A DNA stretch of 6,508 nt, from contig WLOR01000077.1 of assembly GCA_009699165.1 (NCBI GenBank), forward strand, positions 1-6,508, in the 5' to 3' direction. The notes under the pieces are model-generated. The model did no database searches, had not been told where the DNA came from, and worked only from the letters and a program-made list of their open reading frames with translations. This document shows, in pieces, positions 1 to 6,269 of this stretch. Numbering within the stretch: position 1 is the stretch's first letter; each line of letters opens with the position of its first letter. This DNA comes from Actinomycetota bacterium. Lineage in GTDB: Bacteria; Actinomycetota; Actinomycetes; Nanopelagicales; Nanopelagicaceae. The translations under genes and the position numbers were made by a program.

Positions 1-1180
1 GGGCCACAACTAATGTGCCGGTCAGCGAAAGCCGCGTCTTGACCGGGTGCTTGGAGAGTTCGGCGCGGATTGCATCCATCGGCTGATTCAAATCAATGGC
101 GACAACAGAGTCATCGAGATGTTCATCGGTTGTCTCTGGTAAATACTGCGCAGGATCACGCTCTAACTCTTCGAGGAAAATTCCATTCTTTGTAATCTTC
201 GCCTTAGCCTGTCGATCGGCAGAGCATGAGACTGCGATGGCAATCGGCAGCGATGCACCGTGACGTGGCAGTCGGACCACACGAACATCGTGGCAGAAAT
301 ATTTGCCGCCGAACTGTGCGCCGATTCCTAATGTACGTGTGAGCTCTAAAACCTGTTGCTCTAAATCAAGATCTCTAAAGCCATGTCCGGTTGCTGCATC
401 ACCACTAGTTGGTAGTGAGTCCAAATACTTCGTGCTGGCAAGCTTGGCGGTTTTGACGGTGTGCTCGGCACTTGTGCCGCCGATGACAATCGCTAAATGA
501 TATGGAGGACAGGCAGCTGTGCCAATAGAGCGGAGTTTTTCATCAAGCCAGGCCATAAAAGATGCTGGGTTTAAGATGGCCTTCGTCTCTTGATATAAAA
601 ATGACTTGTTAGCGCTTCCGCCACCTTTTGCGATGAATAAGAAGTTGTACTCATCAGGGTGATCGCTGTCTGCAAAAATCTCAATTTGAGCAGGCAGATT
701 ATTGCCCGTGTTCTTTTCCTCCCAGGTAGTGATGGGAGCCATCTGCGAATACCGAAGATTCAACTGTGTGTAGGCATCATAGATTCCTTGGGAAATCGCG
801 ACTTCATCTTTGCTCGTTGTTAAGACGAACTGACCTTTTTTCGCCATCACCAAAGCAGTTCCGGTGTCTTGGCACATCGGCAGGATTCCACCGGCAGAGA
901 TATTGGCGTTCTTTAGTAAGTCAGTTGCAACAAAGCGATCATTAGGCGATGCCTCGGGATCTTCAATGATATGAGCCAATTGTCGCAGATGAGCTGGGCG
1001 AAGATAGTGCGAAATATCGTGGATCGCTTCAGCGGTTAACTTGGCAAGGGCTGAGGGTTCGACCTGCAAGAAATCCTTATCGCCAAGTTTTATAACGCTC
1101 ACGCCTTCGGTGCTAACTAGGCGATACGTAGTCTCATCTTTACCAAGGGGCAAAAGTTCAGAGTATGAAAAATTTGGCAT
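1..1180 (-). CDS. fumA: Fumarate hydratase class I (fumarase A/B type), 3' part cut by window edge
   Basis: Class I fumarase interconverts fumarate and L-malate in the TCA cycle using an oxygen-sensitive [4Fe-4S] cluster. Reading the minus strand from the ATG at 1180 gives 393 codons without a stop; the E. coli enzymes are about 548 residues, so roughly the last quarter, including most of the C-terminal domain, lies outside the window. The translation follows E. coli FumA closely from the N-terminus. The three cluster cysteines are visible: C103 in CQDTGTA, C224 in TAACPPYH and C319 in SCSADR. Other family blocks are [10 protein letters not shown] (157-166), [17 protein letters not shown] (184-200), VIGGTSAE (232-239) and [24 protein letters not shown] (287-310). 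No frameshift is seen. The gene is last in an xseA-xseB-fum run, five bases after the xseB stop. No Shine-Dalgarno sequence precedes the start, so translation is probably coupled to xseB. The start is supported by homology and by an in-frame lack of upstream start codons. Confidence 0.95.
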   Translation of the reverse strand, partial: MPNFSYSELLPLGKDETTYRLVSTEGVSVIKLGDKDFLQVEPSALAKLTAEAIHDISHYLRPAHLRQLAHIIEDPEASPNDRFVATDLLKNANISAGGILPMCQDTGTALVMAKKGQFVLTTSKDEVAISQGIYDAYTQLNLRYSQMAPITTWEEKNTGNNLPAQIEIFADSDHPDEYNFLFIAKGGGSANKSFLYQETKAILNPASFMAWLDEKLRSIGTAACPPYHLAIVIGGTSAEHTVKTAKLASTKYLDSLPTSGDAATGHGFRDLDLEQQVLELTRTLGIGAQFGGKYFCHDVRVVRLPRHGASLPIAIAVSCSADRQAKAKITKNGIFLEELERDPAQYLPETTDEHLDDSVVAIDLNQPMDAIRAELSKHPVKTRLSLTGTLVVA

Positions 1181-1185
1181 ATTTT

Positions 1186-1374
1186 TTACGGCTTTACCGC
1201 ATCTAACTTTTTCTTAGCGCCATCTAGCCACTCTTGGCAGATTTTTGCTAACTCTTCGCCACGTTCCCACAACTTGAGAGACTCTTCTAATGTTGCACTT
1301 CCGGTTTCTAACGCAGCGACAACTTGTGCGAGCTCATCACGGGCCGCCTCGTATGAAATGACTTTATCTACCAT
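1186..1374 (-). CDS. xseB: Exodeoxyribonuclease VII small subunit
   Basis: XseB is the small helical subunit of exonuclease VII; several copies bind the coiled-coil region of each XseA to form the cytoplasmic nuclease that degrades single-stranded DNA to oligonucleotides during repair. The 62-residue product has the usual size (about 60-80) and the family pattern: [18 protein letters not shown] (8-25), then [20 protein letters not shown] (28-47) and a short basic C-terminus ([11 protein letters not shown]). Composition fits two amphipathic helices. It begins nine bases after the xseA stop, and a strong AAAGGAG ribosome site lies inside the last codons of xseA, so the two subunits are made from one transcript. 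The fumarase start follows five bases downstream. Confidence 0.95.
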   Translation of the reverse strand: MVDKVISYEAARDELAQVVAALETGSATLEESLKLWERGEELAKICQEWLDGAKKKLDAVKP

Positions 1375-1383
1375 GGGCTAAAT

Positions 1384-2598
1384 CTACTCCTTTGCACTAT
1401 TGGTGGTCACTGTGGCATTGGTCTCGCCCTTTGCAAGGCGAAGGCGAAGCACATCGCCTTGTTTTAGCGCACTGGCATCTCGTGCGATTTCACCAGTCGT
1501 TAACTGCACAACTGAATATCCACGATCTAGCGTGGCTTGGGGTGATAAGGCGCGCACGCGTGCCTTTATCTGCACGAGCTCTTCTTTAGCTAACTTCACA
1601 TCACTACTAAAACTGCGGTGAGATCTATCGCGAAGGGCCGTGATAATTTCGGCGCGAGAAGTAATAATCACATGGGGATCTTTCATTACTGGGCGATCTT
1701 TAAAGTTAGTAATTCGCGCACTTTCTAGTTCGATAAGATTTACTAACCTTCGACGGGCACGATCTTGCAGACCGGCGATCATCTCAATCTCTTCAACGAT
1801 ATCTGGAACAACATGCTTTGCTGCATCAGTTGGAGTCGATGCGCGAAAATCTGCAACTAAATCAAGAAGCGGCGAATCCTTTTCATGGCCAATTGCACTG
1901 ACAATAGGAGTCGCACATGATGCTGCAAGGCGCACGAGGCCTTCGTCGCTAAAGGGCAGAAGATCTTCAAAGGATCCACCACCGCGCGTGATGACGATGA
2001 CATCGACATCTGGATCTGCCTCTAGCTCTCGTAGAGCAGCCGATACTTCAGAGACCGCTGCAGAACCCTGTACGGTGACTTCGCGGATTTCAAAAATCAC
2101 ACTCGGCCAACGGCGTTTAGCGTTTTCAACGACGTCTTTTTCAGCATCGGTATTGCGACCACAGATGAGTCCAACTTTTTTTGGCAAAAGCGGCAGATCA
2201 ATCTTGCGATCGAAATCAAATAGCCCCTCGCTGGCTAATAAGTTCTTGAGGGCTTCAAGGCGTGCAAGTAGTTCACCAACGCCAACTTGTCGTATCTCTT
2301 TTGCAGAAAGTGTGAGTGAGCCATTTTTTGTGTACCACGTTGGCTTTGCATGAATAACGATGCGGGCATTGGCCGGAAGTGGCTTGGCTGCAGCAATGAC
2401 TGATTTATGACACATGACAGATAAGGACATGTCATGGCTTGGATCACGTAATCGAATAAATGCCATAACGCCGCTGCGTTCATTGAGTTCGCTGATTTCA
2501 CCTTCAATCCAGATAGGGCCAAGGCGCTCTACATACTCTTTAATCGCCTCAGAGACGGCCTTTACTGATGCAGGGCTCTGACTTGAAGTTTCGAACAT
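1384..2598 (-). CDS. xseA: Exodeoxyribonuclease VII large subunit
   Basis: XseA is the catalytic subunit of exonuclease VII, which cuts single-stranded DNA from both ends and acts in mismatch and crosslink repair. The 404-residue protein has an N-terminal OB-fold (about 16-108, with WIEGEISEL at 30-38), a catalytic domain (about 125-320) and a C-terminal coiled-coil tail ending in the conserved LDRGYSVV (357-364). The residues reported as essential in E. coli XseA are present at the same positions: D155 in GRNTDAEKDVV, R205 in TRGGGSFEDL, and H238 and D241 in SAIGHEKDSPLLDLVADFRASTPT. E. coli XseA is about 456 residues; the difference is a shorter coiled coil, as I would expect for actinobacterial forms. 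The ATG at 2598 has no Shine-Dalgarno sequence, but a TAGGCT -10 element sits at the distance expected for a leaderless transcript. It is divergent from ispH, 25 bases away, and leads the operon with xseB and fumarase. Confidence 0.96.
   Translation of the reverse strand: MFETSSQSPASVKAVSEAIKEYVERLGPIWIEGEISELNERSGVMAFIRLRDPSHDMSLSVMCHKSVIAAAKPLPANARIVIHAKPTWYTKNGSLTLSAKEIRQVGVGELLARLEALKNLLASEGLFDFDRKIDLPLLPKKVGLICGRNTDAEKDVVENAKRRWPSVIFEIREVTVQGSAAVSEVSAALRELEADPDVDVIVITRGGGSFEDLLPFSDEGLVRLAASCATPIVSAIGHEKDSPLLDLVADFRASTPTDAAKHVVPDIVEEIEMIAGLQDRARRRLVNLIELESARITNFKDRPVMKDPHVIITSRAEIITALRDRSHRSFSSDVKLAKEELVQIKARVRALSPQATLDRGYSVVQLTTGEIARDASALKQGDVLRLRLAKGETNATVTTNSAKE
1387..1393 (-). promoter_or_regulatory. 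Ribosome binding site of xseB inside the end of xseA
   Basis: On the minus strand AAAGGAG runs directly into the TAG stop of xseA and lies 12 bases before the xseB ATG at 1374. The site is encoded by the last Lys-Glu codons of XseA. The spacing is slightly long, but the match to the anti-Shine-Dalgarno sequence is strong, and it places the two subunit genes under coordinated translation. Confidence 0.7.
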
Positions 2599-2604
2599 GG
2601 GATG

Positions 2605-2610
2605 AGCCTA
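2605..2610 (-). promoter_or_regulatory. Predicted -10 element for leaderless xseA transcript
   Basis: On the minus strand the hexamer TAGGCT matches the TANNNT consensus. Six bases (CATCCC) separate it from the xseA ATG, which puts the expected transcription start on the A of the start codon. No convincing -35 element is seen 16-18 bases upstream, where the sequence is already ispH coding. This would drive xseA-xseB-fum. It is a sequence prediction only. Confidence 0.5.
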
Positions 2611-2611
2611 A

Positions 2612-2617
2612 TAGACT
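2612..2617 (+). promoter_or_regulatory. Predicted -10 element for leaderless ispH transcript
   Basis: TAGACT matches TANNNT and is followed by six bases (GGCCCC) and then the ispH ATG at 2624, so the expected transcription start coincides with the start codon. No ribosome binding site precedes the ATG, consistent with a leaderless mRNA. Any -35 contact would lie inside the first codons of xseA and is weak (TTTCGA at a 17-base spacing). The element mirrors the xseA -10 on the other strand, one base away. Confidence 0.5.
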
Positions 2618-2623
2618 GGCCCC

Positions 2624-3580
2624 ATGGCTAAGAGAGTTCTCCTTGCTGCGCCCCGCGGATATTGCGCCGGCGTTGATCGCGCCGTTGTGACCGTCGAAAA
2701 GGCGCTCGCGCTTTACGGTGCACCTGTCTATGTCCGTAAGCAGATTGTCCATAACGTTCATGTAGTTGCAAGTCTTGAGGCAAAGGGTGCGATATTTGTC
2801 GATGAGACCGACCAAGTACCTGAGGGTAAGACGGTGGTCTTTTCTGCACATGGAGTCGCACCCAGCGTGCACGCCGAAGCTGCCTCAAGAAATCTCAAGA
2901 CAATCGATGCTACGTGTCCCCTTGTTACTAAGGTCCACCACGAAGTTCGTCGCTTTGCCCAAGAGGATGCCGAGATTTTGCTGATCGGCCACCACGGACA
3001 CGAAGAGGTAGAAGGCACTGCAGGAGAAGCTGTTGGCCAAGTTCGCGTCATCGATGGTCTAGAAGGCGCTCGTAATGTTGTGCCAACACCTGGGAAAAAA
3101 CTCGTCTGGCTATCACAGACCACTTTAAGTGTTGATGAAACCTTATCGGCCGTTGCAATTTTAAAAGAGCGCTTTCCGGATATTCAAGATCCGCCGAGCG
3201 ATGATATTTGTTATGCGACACAGAATCGCCAGGAGGCGATTAAAGCTATCTCTGCGCGGGCAGATCTAGTCATTGTCGTGGGCTCTCAAAACTCATCCAA
3301 CTCTGTGCGCTTAGCCGAGGTCGCACTCGAGTACGGCGCAAAGGCATCACACTTAATTGATTACGCCGAAGAGATTCAAGAGCACTGGCTTATCGGCGTA
3401 GAGACCATTGGCTTAACAAGTGGTGCTTCGGTGCCAGAGATTTTAGTTGATGATGTTTTGGTGTGGTTGGCAGAGCGTGGCTTTGGCGATGTTGAGACGG
3501 TAACTGCGATGCAAGAGTCGCTACTCTTTTCGCTTCCTCCCGAACTTCGCAAAGATCTTAAAGCCGCTGGTAAAAACTAA
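2624..3580 (+). CDS. ispH: 4-hydroxy-3-methylbut-2-enyl diphosphate reductase (IspH/LytB)
   Basis: IspH carries out the last step of the MEP isoprenoid pathway, reductively dehydrating HMBPP to IPP and DMAPP with a [4Fe-4S] cluster in the cytoplasm. The 318-residue product matches the family length and aligns end to end with E. coli IspH. The cluster cysteines are C14 ([10 protein letters not shown]), C98 ([11 protein letters not shown]) and C196 ([13 protein letters not shown]). Substrate-site residues are also present: H43 (IVHN), H76 (SAHGV), H126 and E128 in [12 protein letters not shown]167 in [10 protein letters not shown], the SSNS block at 224-227 and S269 in TSGAS. The ATG at 2624 gives the typical short N-terminus before the first cysteine motif and fits a leaderless start. 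It diverges from xseA and converges on the DUF6542-like gene with no base between the stop codons. Its first 60 bases or so are GC-rich (about 65 % in 2641-2700). Confidence 0.97.
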   Translation: MAKRVLLAAPRGYCAGVDRAVVTVEKALALYGAPVYVRKQIVHNVHVVASLEAKGAIFVDETDQVPEGKTVVFSAHGVAPSVHAEAASRNLKTIDATCPLVTKVHHEVRRFAQEDAEILLIGHHGHEEVEGTAGEAVGQVRVIDGLEGARNVVPTPGKKLVWLSQTTLSVDETLSAVAILKERFPDIQDPPSDDICYATQNRQEAIKAISARADLVIVVGSQNSSNSVRLAEVALEYGAKASHLIDYAEEIQEHWLIGVETIGLTSGASVPEILVDDVLVWLAERGFGDVETVTAMQESLLFSLPPELRKDLKAAGKN

Positions 3581-3595
3581 CTAACGGCGGGCTTT
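3560..3595. terminator. Possible hairpin spanning both convergent stop codons
   Basis: AAAGCCGC at 3560-3567 can pair with 3587-3595 (GCGGGCTTT) as eight base pairs with one bulged G, leaving a 19-base loop that contains the stop codons of both ispH and the facing membrane-protein gene. On the plus strand a TATTTTT run follows about ten bases later (3604-3610). The loop is large and the T-run is not adjacent, so this is a weak candidate for a shared terminator. It is the only one I can see at this junction. Confidence 0.25.
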
Positions 3596-3988
3596 AGAGG
3601 GTCTATTTTTAGCTTTAGCGTTGAGCACAATGAACCAACCATAGATCGCACCGATAATCAAAAATGGTGCCTCACTTGCTAGCGAGGCAACGACATCAAT
3701 ACCAATGCGTGAAGGCCGAAGTCCATCGAGAAGAATCGTAAAAATCAGAGCACTTGCCGCAAAGGCTATAGGCGGCGTCACAACTGCAACATAGGACGTA
3801 CCGGGGCGGCCAAAGCGAATCCCGCCAAAAAAACATGCAAGTATGACAACCCCAGTGATGATGCCAACTCCGCTACGCAGCGACATTTCGATAAAAGTGA
3901 AGAGCCCAATACATGCACTCTGAAGTATCACGACGCCCTGCTTCTTTAGGCCAGGACCAGTAATCGCCAACTTTTGTGTAGTGCTCAT
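3581..3988 (-). CDS. Small four-helix membrane protein, DUF6542-like
   Basis: The function is unknown. The 135-residue protein has four hydrophobic stretches long enough to cross the membrane (about 18-36, 41-58, 66-88 and 100-123), a short polar N-terminus, and a basic C-terminal tail (KAKNRPSKARR) that should stay in the cytoplasm. Conspicuous residues include GGIRFGRPG (55-63) between segments two and three and the TPP pair-proline in segment three. No catalytic motif or signal peptide is evident. Size, topology and position between ispH and ychF match the conserved actinobacterial protein at this locus (the Rv1111c position in M. tuberculosis), which I recall as DUF6542; that family name is from memory of context, not a search. 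Its ATG follows the rmuC TAG with no intervening base and has a GAGGA ribosome site within rmuC, so the two are co-expressed. Its stop abuts the ispH stop. Confidence 0.8.
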   Translation of the reverse strand: MSTTQKLAITGPGLKKQGVVILQSACIGLFTFIEMSLRSGVGIITGVVILACFFGGIRFGRPGTSYVAVVTPPIAFAASALIFTILLDGLRPSRIGIDVVASLASEAPFLIIGAIYGWFIVLNAKAKNRPSKARR

Positions 3989-5143
3989 CTACTTTTCCTC
4001 ACCGCTAATCTCTTCGGCATCGATAAAATCATCGTCGCTACCAAGCTCATCGCTTTTTAACTCACGAACCGAAGCCGGTGCCTCGGGATATTCAATTGCA
4101 AGTTTATCTTTATCTCCGCTAACTCCCAAGTTATGAATTCGACGTGCAGGGCTAAGAACGGTTTTTTCAGCGGTGGGCACTAAATCCTCATAAGCCTTAG
4201 CAGTCGAAGTTATCGCCTTACCAACTGCAACAATCTTGGTGTGCAGCAGCGTTATGTTCTTTAAAAATGCACTTGCTACCTTTTGAATCTCATCGGCGTT
4301 TTCAGCTAACTTATTACGTGAAAATATGTAACCAATCGTACGAAGCAGCGCCATCATCGATGTTGGAGTTGCAACGGTGACATTGACCTTAAAGGCCTTT
4401 TCTAAAAAGTTAGGATCGATTCGTAGCGCCTCAGACAGTAGCGTTTCAAAGGGAACAAAGAGCACCACAAAATCAGGGGAGCCGGCAGATTTGTGATAGC
4501 CCCGCTTTGAGAGCGCATCAACGTGCTTGAGCAAATCTTTCGTGTGCTGCTGCAGTAAATCATCACGGTTGTCCTGATTAACTGGATCAAAGGCTTCAAT
4601 AAATCGATCAAAGGGAAATTTTGAGTCGATAAAAATTGAGCTACCACCTGGCATTCGAACAGTGATATCTGGAATACCCGATGAATCCGAATCGGTCGTG
4701 GATCGTTGGCTACTGTATTCGTGACCTTCGCGCAGACCAGCGTTTTGCAGTAAGAGCTCTAACTGCGCTTCACCGAATTTTCCACGGGTCTGTGTATTAG
4801 ATAACGCACCTGCGATCTTCTTGGTCTCATCAAAGATCGATTCTGATGCACGGCGCATCTCATTGATCGTTGTCTCTAACTTAGCTTCGGCCTCGGTACG
4901 GATTCGATTGGCCTCATTGGACTGCGTTGAGAGTTTTAGTACCGTATCTTTCATCGCACTCAATTCGGCCGTTAACTTAACCGCGTTTTCGGTCTTGCCA
5001 CGTTCATCGGCTAACTGAGTTTTGTAATCATCGAGCAAAGCTCGATCGGCAGTGGAGTCGCCAGATTTGCTGGCAGAAAACAGGTATCCAATAGCTGCCC
5101 CTGCGAGAAGGCCAATGAGAAGAGTCACTATGTATGTGGGCAT
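3989..5143 (-). CDS. rmuC: DNA recombination protein RmuC
   Basis: RmuC proteins limit recombination at inverted repeats in E. coli and carry a predicted PD-(D/E)XK-type nuclease domain; the biochemical activity is poorly defined. The 384-residue product has a hydrophobic N-terminal anchor (about 3-22, IVTLLIGLLAGAAIGYLF), a charged, probably coiled-coil stretch (about 30-118), and the RmuC domain (about 120-340). The nuclease-like core is visible as GKFGEAQLE with E125, IPDI with D159, and IDSKFPFDRF with D173 and K175. Further conserved blocks are DFVVLFVPFETLLSEAL (224-240) and VTVATPTSMMALLRTIGY (255-272). The C-terminus is acidic (GSDDDFIDAEEISGEEK). The ATG at 5143 was chosen because it starts just before the membrane anchor. 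No Shine-Dalgarno sequence precedes it. A TTGACT hexamer sits upstream on this strand but is placed too close for a standard promoter. The gene is divergent from ychF and directly coupled to the downstream membrane-protein gene. Confidence 0.94.
   Translation of the reverse strand: MPTYIVTLLIGLLAGAAIGYLFSASKSGDSTADRALLDDYKTQLADERGKTENAVKLTAELSAMKDTVLKLSTQSNEANRIRTEAEAKLETTINEMRRASESIFDETKKIAGALSNTQTRGKFGEAQLELLLQNAGLREGHEYSSQRSTTDSDSSGIPDITVRMPGGSSIFIDSKFPFDRFIEAFDPVNQDNRDDLLQQHTKDLLKHVDALSKRGYHKSAGSPDFVVLFVPFETLLSEALRIDPNFLEKAFKVNVTVATPTSMMALLRTIGYIFSRNKLAENADEIQKVASAFLKNITLLHTKIVAVGKAITSTAKAYEDLVPTAEKTVLSPARRIHNLGVSGDKDKLAIEYPEAPASVRELKSDELGSDDDFIDAEEISGEEK
3997..4000 (-). promoter_or_regulatory. 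Ribosome binding site of the membrane-protein gene inside the end of rmuC
   Basis: On the minus strand GAGG (continuing as GAGGAAAA) lies eight bases before the ATG at 3988 and is encoded by the final Glu-Glu-Lys codons of rmuC. The rmuC TAG and the next ATG are contiguous, so ribosomes ending rmuC are positioned to restart on this gene. Confidence 0.65.
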
Positions 5144-5179
5144 GGGGCAATCGTGGCAGTCAACACCGACAATTCCGCG

Positions 5180-5185
5180 TAGGCT
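5180..5185 (+). promoter_or_regulatory. Possible -10 element of ychF
   Basis: TAGGCT, the same hexamer proposed for xseA, lies nine bases before the ychF ATG at 5195. Depending on the exact start site this would give a leaderless or very short-leader mRNA, consistent with the lack of a Shine-Dalgarno sequence. The spacing is three bases longer than at xseA and ispH, and no good -35 is visible, so confidence is limited. The rest of the 51-base gap (5144-5194) shows no other clear site. Confidence 0.35.
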
Positions 5186-5194
5186 CTACCCCTT

Positions 5195-6268
5195 ATGAGT
5201 CTCTCAATTGGAATCGTCGGCATGCCCAACGTGGGCAAATCCACCCTATTTAACGCCTTGACCAAGAACAACGTCCTGGCCGCGAACTACCCCTTTGCAA
5301 CTATCGAACCCAACGTCGGGGTCGTCGGCGTGCCCGATACTCGATTAGCCGCATTAGCCGCAATCGTTGGATCACAAACACTCTTGCCGGCAGTTGTCTC
5401 ATTCGTCGACATCGCTGGAATCGTAAAAGGTGCATCAGAGGGCGCCGGTCTTGGCAATAAGTTTTTGGCCAACATTCGTGAGACCGATGCAATCTGCCAA
5501 GTCATCCGCGTATTCAACGATGGCGATGTCATCCACGTCGAAGGTCGCGTCGACCCAGCCAGCGACATGGAAATCATTAATACCGAATTAGCGCTCGCCG
5601 ATTTACAGACAATTGAAAAAGCGTTACCACGTCTTGAAAAAGAAGCCCGCGTAAACAAAGAGCGCCAAAGCGTTGTTGATGCAGCCAAAGAAGCAGAGGC
5701 AGTTCTTAACTCTGGTAAGCCACTGTCGAGTAGCAAAGTTGATTTAGCTGCGATTGCAGAACTGCAACTATTGACTGCAAAACCATTTCTCTATGTGTTC
5801 AATGTGGATGCCGCCGAACTAAGCGACTCGGTTCTGCGAACAAAGTTAGCGGCACTAGTTGCACCAGCCGAAGCGATTTTTCTAGATGCAAAGACCGAAG
5901 CCGAATTAGCCGAACTCAGCGATGAAGATGCGCTCGAACTTTTGCAATCAATCGGATTAGAAGAACCAGGCCTTGCAACGTTAGCCCACGTCGGTTTTCG
6001 TACCCTGGGTCTGCAGACATATTTAACTGCTGGACCAAAAGAAGTTCGCGCATGGACGATTCACAAAGGCGACACCGCACCCATGGCCGCTGGTGTTATT
6101 CATACTGATTTCCAAAAAGGCTTTATCAAAGCTGAAATCGTAAGCTTCGATGATTTAATCGCTGCGGGTTCGATGGCAGAAGCAAAAGCCAAAGGCAAAG
6201 TCCGCATGGAAGGCAAGGATTACGTCATGCATGATGGCGATGTCGTTGAGTTTAGGTTTAACGTTTAA
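5195..6268 (+). CDS. ychF: Redox-responsive Obg-like ATPase YchF (OLA1 family)
   Basis: YchF is a universally distributed P-loop NTPase of the Obg family that prefers ATP, associates with ribosomes and affects oxidative-stress responses and translation. The 357-residue protein matches the usual length (about 363). In order it shows the G1 P-loop GMPNVGKST (9-17), the TIEPNVGVV switch region (37-45), G3 DIAGIVKGAS (72-81) followed by EGAGLGNKFLANIRETDAI, a helical insertion (about 125-180), the G4-like region FNVDA (202-206), and a C-terminal TGS domain (about 275-355) containing AWTIHKGDTAPMAAGVIHTDFQKGFIKAEIV. The family's ATP-selecting NxxE motif reads N203-V-D-A here, lacking the usual Glu at the fourth position. 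The start gives the standard N-terminus four residues before the IGIVG strand. It is divergent from rmuC and converges on the next gene with a one-base gap. The first part is clearly richer in GC than the rest. Confidence 0.97.
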   Translation: MSLSIGIVGMPNVGKSTLFNALTKNNVLAANYPFATIEPNVGVVGVPDTRLAALAAIVGSQTLLPAVVSFVDIAGIVKGASEGAGLGNKFLANIRETDAICQVIRVFNDGDVIHVEGRVDPASDMEIINTELALADLQTIEKALPRLEKEARVNKERQSVVDAAKEAEAVLNSGKPLSSSKVDLAAIAELQLLTAKPFLYVFNVDAAELSDSVLRTKLAALVAPAEAIFLDAKTEAELAELSDEDALELLQSIGLEEPGLATLAHVGFRTLGLQTYLTAGPKEVRAWTIHKGDTAPMAAGVIHTDFQKGFIKAEIVSFDDLIAAGSMAEAKAKGKVRMEGKDYVMHDGDVVEFRFNV

Positions 6269-6269
6269 A

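Noticed and set aside
1640..2353. Long plus-strand open frame (237 codons) opposite xseA
   Set aside because: It lies wholly antisense to a well-supported gene. Its product is rich in Ser, Arg and Thr with no recognisable motif, as expected for a shadow frame of a conserved coding sequence.
2549..3123. Several minus-strand open frames opposite the start of ispH
   Set aside because: They overlap the conserved IspH motifs on the other strand, have no plausible start signals and show low-complexity shadow composition.
5160..5165. TTGACT on the minus strand as a -35 element for rmuC
   Set aside because: A 16-18 base spacer would put the -10 element inside rmuC, at or beyond its start codon, and no TANNNT hexamer occurs there.
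5287..5736. Minus-strand 149-codon open frame opposite ychF
   Set aside because: It is antisense to the P-loop and G3 region of ychF, with Ser/Thr/Ala-rich composition and no family resemblance.
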